Shown piece after piece: positions 61,227 to 64,000 of a DNA stretch of 64,000 nucleotides. The stretch is taken from positions 62,001 to 126,000 of the forward strand of contig NZ_BDAI01000011.1 in assembly GCF_002091755.1 (NCBI RefSeq). Reading direction: 5' to 3'. The position numbers and the translations under genes are program-made. Numbering within the stretch: the stretch's first letter is position 1; every line of letters starts with the position of its first letter. The stretch is from Pseudomonas nitroreducens NBRC 12694. Its GTDB lineage: Bacteria; Pseudomonadota; Gammaproteobacteria; Pseudomonadales; Pseudomonadaceae. A model generated the notes under the pieces. That model was not told where the DNA came from. It saw only the letters and a list, made by a program, of their open reading frames with translations, and made no database searches.

Positions 61227-61530
61227 GACTCGTACTTTCGACCGAGGGTACCGTCCGCAAGGCGGTCGCCCGGTCGACTTCTGCCTTACGCCCCGCGACC
61301 TGCTCCCTGGGTCGGGTCCCAGGTAGTGGCCCGGCGGTCGCGACCCAGCGCGACCATCGCCGCGAGCCTGAGGTAGTGGCGGTCGCAGAGCCTTGCGCAG
61401 CGCTCTCGCAGAACGCCCGAAGGGCCCGGTGAAACGGCGCCAAAGCAGCGTATGTCGCGGCTTTCGCCATTTCGATAATCGCCTCCGCCACGACTGAAAC
61501 CGCAGTCGTTCCATTCACCCGGAGAGCGCC
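61227..61530. other. Intergenic region with repeated AGGTAGTGGC and GCGGTCGC words
   Basis: 304 bases without a convincing gene. AGGTAGTGGC occurs at 61321-61330 and 61371-61380, each followed within a few bases by GCGGTCGC or GGTCGC, and GGCGGTCGC also occurs near 61261. The porin promoter must lie in the right part; no clear -35/-10 was found. Confidence 0.35.
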
Positions 61531-62733
61531 ATGAACAAGAACAACATCGCCGTCCGCCGCCAGCTTCTGCCGCTGGCACTGGCCACCCTGGCCCTGTCTT
61601 CAGCGTCGAGCGGGGCTCGCGCCGACATCCTGCTGTACGACAAGGATGACACCACCTTTTCCACCGACGGCTACTTCAACGCCTTCTATGTGAACAGCGA
61701 CGTCGACCGCAACGGCGATACCTACGACCGCCGCCAGTCGCGGGTGAAGATGGGCTTCCTGCCCAACTACATCGGCTTCAATTTCGGCAAGAAGATCGAC
61801 GGCCTGACCCTCACCGGGCGCTCGTCGTTCTGGGTGACCATCAACGACAGCGAGCAGGACGGCACCGATACCGCCATCGACGTCCGGCAGTTCTACGGCA
61901 ATGTCGCCGGCGACTGGGGCGAGGTGCTGATCGGCAAGGACTTCGGCCTGTTCTCGCGCTCCAACATCTTCCTCGACGAACTGCTCGCCGGCTTCGGCAA
62001 CGCCAGCGACACCCTCGGCCTGGTGGATGGCAAGGGCGTGTCCTTCGGCAACATCGGCACCGGCTACCCGTACCCGTTCCCGACCTCGCAGATCACCTAC
62101 CGCAACAACAACCTGGTGGATGGTCTACGCGTCGCTGTCGGCATCATGGACCCGATCGACACCAACCAGATCGACAAGGACGCCAGCGACGGCCTCGACG
62201 ACAAGGCCTACCAGGACAACCCGCGCTACGAGAGCGAGATCAGCTACCAGTTCGATGTCGGCGGCGCGCAGATCTACAGCTGGGTCAACGGCGCCTACCA
62301 GACCTCGAAGAACACCAACGACGAAGTCGACAGCGTGACCTCCAAGGGCCTGGGCTACGGCATCCAGGCGAAGATGGGCGGCCTCTCGCTGACCGGCTCG
62401 GGCTTCACCGCCAAGGGCATCAACCCGTTCTTCACCAACAACGCCGGCGAAGCCGCGCTGCGCGAAGTGGACAGCCGCGGCGTGCTGCTGCAGGGCTCCT
62501 ACAGCTGGGGCAAGAACCGTGTAGCGCTGTCCACCGGCGAGACCCGCGACGACGGCAACGGCCTGGGCAGCGCGGCGGACTACTCCACCAAGGGCATCGC
62601 CTACTTCCGCACCATCAACGACAACCTGAAGCTGGTAGCCGAGTACAACGTCTACGAAATCGACGGCCGCAAGGGCTCCACCGTCAGCGAGGACACCGAC
62701 ACCTTCGCGGTGGGCGCCGTCCTCAACTGGTAA
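61531..62733 (+). CDS. Outer-membrane porin (Gram-negative porin family)
   Basis: 400 residues: signal peptide (about 31 residues, to SGARA), then alternating short beta strands of a 16-stranded porin barrel, ending in FAVGAVLNW with the C-terminal aromatic residue used for outer-membrane insertion. STDGYFNAFYVNSDVDR and DWGEVLIGKDFGLFSR are typical of this porin group. Substrate unknown. Its first codons carry AACAAGAACAACA (61534-61546), a strong match to Hfq/Crc CA motifs. Confidence 0.85.
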   Translation: MNKNNIAVRRQLLPLALATLALSSASSGARADILLYDKDDTTFSTDGYFNAFYVNSDVDRNGDTYDRRQSRVKMGFLPNYIGFNFGKKIDGLTLTGRSSFWVTINDSEQDGTDTAIDVRQFYGNVAGDWGEVLIGKDFGLFSRSNIFLDELLAGFGNASDTLGLVDGKGVSFGNIGTGYPYPFPTSQITYRNNNLVDGLRVAVGIMDPIDTNQIDKDASDGLDDKAYQDNPRYESEISYQFDVGGAQIYSWVNGAYQTSKNTNDEVDSVTSKGLGYGIQAKMGGLSLTGSGFTAKGINPFFTNNAGEAALREVDSRGVLLQGSYSWGKNRVALSTGETRDDGNGLGSAADYSTKGIAYFRTINDNLKLVAEYNVYEIDGRKGSTVSEDTDTFAVGAVLNW

Positions 62734-62759
62734 TCCCCCAACTCCTTTGGCTGCATTTC

Positions 62760-62793
62760 GGCGGGTCGGCACAGCGTGTCGCCCGCCTTTTTT
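62760..62793 (+). terminator. Rho-independent terminator after the porin gene
   Basis: GGCGGG (62760-62765) pairs with CCCGCC (62782-62787), with partial inner pairing, followed by TTTTTTC. It lies 26 bp past the porin stop. Confidence 0.75.
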
Positions 62794-62816
62794 CTTCACT
62801 TCAAGGAAGGCTCGTC

Positions 62817-63209
62817 ATGATCGGATCGTGGAGCGCGCACGCGCAGACTTACCTGCTGGTTCTGTCCATCGCCACCACCCTGGTGTTCGCCTTGCCCATC
62901 TTCCTGGTGCCGCTGCTGTGGGCGCGGGTGATGCAGTGGCAGTTGCCGGAACACACCGATCTTGCGGTGTATTTCGGGCGCTGCCTGGGGGCGTTCATCC
63001 TCATCGTCGAAGCCTTGATGCTGCGCGCGGCGCTGACCGGCGAGGCGCTGCTGACCACTTTCGAGGTGCTGGCGGCGGTGGCGGGATTCATGGTGGTGGT
63101 GCACATCTACGGCGCGCTGCGCAGGATTCAGCCGTGGACGGAGACGGTGGAGACGGGATTCTACGCCGGGATGCTGGTACTGACGTTGCTGTTCTGGCCC
63201 GCTGCCTGA
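62817..63209 (+). CDS. Small four-helix membrane protein of unknown function
   Basis: 130 residues, four hydrophobic helices at about 10-33, 45-68, 75-98 and 110-128 (MIGSWSAHAQTYLLVLSIAT at the start, LVLTLLFWPAA at the end). AAGGA-like site (CAAGGAAGG) upstream of the ATG at 62817. No catalytic motif recognised; probably an inner-membrane protein. Confidence 0.7.
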   Translation: MIGSWSAHAQTYLLVLSIATTLVFALPIFLVPLLWARVMQWQLPEHTDLAVYFGRCLGAFILIVEALMLRAALTGEALLTTFEVLAAVAGFMVVVHIYGALRRIQPWTETVETGFYAGMLVLTLLFWPAA

Positions 63210-63370
63210 TGCAGCCATTCCGTTGTGACAATCGGCGGATACCCCGTTCCGGGTTATGCGCCCTACGAAATGGCTCTGGCTCTGGACTGTGAGGTCTTCA
63301 GTGGAATACCCGCATGCTCTGGAGTGCCCCTTCGCGGCGTGCCCCTGAAACTGCGATTCAACGAGGGTAT

Positions 63371-63478
63371 TTTTCGCCCCAAGCGAAAAACCGGATGCAG
63401 GGAGAAGACCTTTTGGTTCCTTTTGTGAGGGCGGCTAGCCGACGTTTGACAAAAGGAACTCGCCCGAGGGGGCGAAAC
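63371..63478. repeat. Nested inverted repeat in a long intergenic gap
   Basis: The 452-bp gap 63210-63661 has no convincing gene. Outer arms TTCGCCCC (63373-63380) / GGGGCGAAA (63468-63476); inner arms GGTTCCTTTTGT (63415-63426) / ACAAAAGGAACT (63449-63460). To its left is a GGTTATGCGCCCTACG repeat word (63256-63271) and to its right a lone half REP TTCGCTCCTACAG (63543-63555). A dense intergenic repeat patch. Confidence 0.65.
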
Positions 63479-63661
63479 AAAATGTCCGCGAGCACGCCGA
63501 AGCGGCGCACAAACACCGATCTCAAAAGCATCGCGGACGGAGTTCGCTCCTACAGCCGACACCGCTACTTTCGGATAGACCCGCCGCGACCCAAGTAGCA
63601 TGGGGCGCGCCCCGGCCGCTTCGTAGAATGCCAGCGTCGATATCCTGACTGGGCGTACGCC

Positions 63662-64000
63662 ATGCACGAAACACAAGGAGTCGTTCGCGGCATGTCCGAT
63701 GCCCGCGACGTCGAGGCGGTCGCCCAGGACCTGGCGCGCCAGCTGATCCATCCGAATCTGGGCTTCGTGCTGTTCTTCTGTTCCGCCGAATACGACCTGC
63801 CAGCGCTGGCCGCCGCGTTGGAGCAGTACTTCGGCGGTATCGACCTGGCCGGCTGCACCACCGCCGGCGAGATCACCCCGCAGGGTTATGGGCGTGGCTG
63901 CGTCACCGCCGTGGGCTTCGACCTGCGCAGCTTCGCCATCTCCTGTGCGCTGGTGGACGAGATGGAGCGCTTCAGCCTGATCGACGCGCAGCAGATGGTC
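63662..64000 (+). CDS. FIST-domain sensor protein, NosP-like (3' end off window)
   Basis: The first 113 residues are visible, starting MHETQGVVRGMSDARDVEAVAQDL. LGFVLFFCSAEYDLPALAAALEQYF followed by LAGCTTAGEITPQGYGRGCVTAVGF is the FIST N-domain signature. NosP of P. aeruginosa, a haem protein that senses NO and acts on a histidine kinase, is a FIST protein with a similar start; other FIST proteins bind small ligands. The frame is open to the window edge. Which FIST type it is cannot be settled from the visible part. Confidence 0.72.
   Translation, partial: MHETQGVVRGMSDARDVEAVAQDLARQLIHPNLGFVLFFCSAEYDLPALAAALEQYFGGIDLAGCTTAGEITPQGYGRGCVTAVGFDLRSFAISCALVDEMERFSLIDAQQMV

Noticed and set aside
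61158..61579. Open minus-strand frames before the porin gene
   Set aside because: Arg/Pro-rich, overlapping each other in different frames, no motif and no ribosome site; the region looks noncoding.
63225..63428. 67-codon open frame starting MTIGGYPVPGYAPYE
   Set aside because: It is made of intergenic repeat words (GGGTTATGCGCCCTACG and the TTCGCCCC...GGTTCCTTTTGT element) and has no ribosome site.

Overview
The window is about 64 kb of high-GC gamma-proteobacterial chromosome. Gene content, codon use, the many short palindromic intergenic repeats and the gene order all point to Pseudomonas, most likely a relative of the P. aeruginosa / citronellolis / nitroreducens group. This is inferred from remembered synteny (dhcR-dhcAB-atoB-atoE, hmgA-fahA, a nosP-like FIST gene), not from a search. 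I saw no phage, IS element, CRISPR array, tRNA or rRNA. Both edges cut a gene: a DUF1993 gene on the left and a FIST-domain gene on the right.

Left third (1-29 kb): mixed housekeeping, stress and accessory genes. It holds an endonuclease I-like nuclease; small secreted and hypothetical proteins around a near-perfect LexA box; a family III CoA-transferase; a flavin reductase; a bestrophin; and valine catabolism genes mmsAB facing a LysR regulator. These are followed by a YebC paralogue; an ECF sigma factor coupled to a thioesterase; a MocR regulator facing an aldolase-family gene and an orphan binding protein; a methyltransferase; a 2OG-Fe(II) oxygenase; an SH3 protein; an MscS channel with a cyclic-nucleotide-like domain; and a membrane-anchored histidine phosphatase. 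Next come an AaeB/X/A-type efflux trio, and a run of MFS, AKR, MDR, SDR and LysR genes.

Centre (29-48 kb): the phenylacetate catabolic island. paaF-G-H-I-J-K and paaA-B-C-D-E-Z lie on the minus strand, with a DUF1428 gene between the two blocks. paaY-paaX point the other way. Next to paaX are a FeaR-like AraC regulator, a cytochrome c and a phenylacetaldehyde dehydrogenase, which feed phenylethylamine-, phenylethanol- or styrene-type substrates into phenylacetate. A repeated GYGATAC-type motif sits before paaA, paaF and paaY and is the best candidate for the PaaX operator.

Right third (48-64 kb): hmgA-fahA (homogentisate to fumarate plus acetoacetate) with a divergent hmgR across a perfect palindrome. 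Next is an acetoacetate-use module: dhcR, the CoA-transferase subunits dhcA and dhcB, the thiolase atoB and an atoE-type transporter. Acetoacetate made by FahA can be activated by DhcAB and cleaved by AtoB. After this come a cysteine hydrolase with a LysR gene, a PqqF-type peptidase, an outer-membrane porin, a small membrane protein and a partial FIST sensor gene.

Most of the DNA is ordinary Pseudomonas core and accessory metabolism. The observations most worth following are regulatory: a LexA box over unstudied small genes, shared putative operators in the paa island, tandem half-sites upstream of the cytochrome c/aldehyde dehydrogenase pair, and a MocR/aldolase/orphan binding-protein cassette of unknown substrate.
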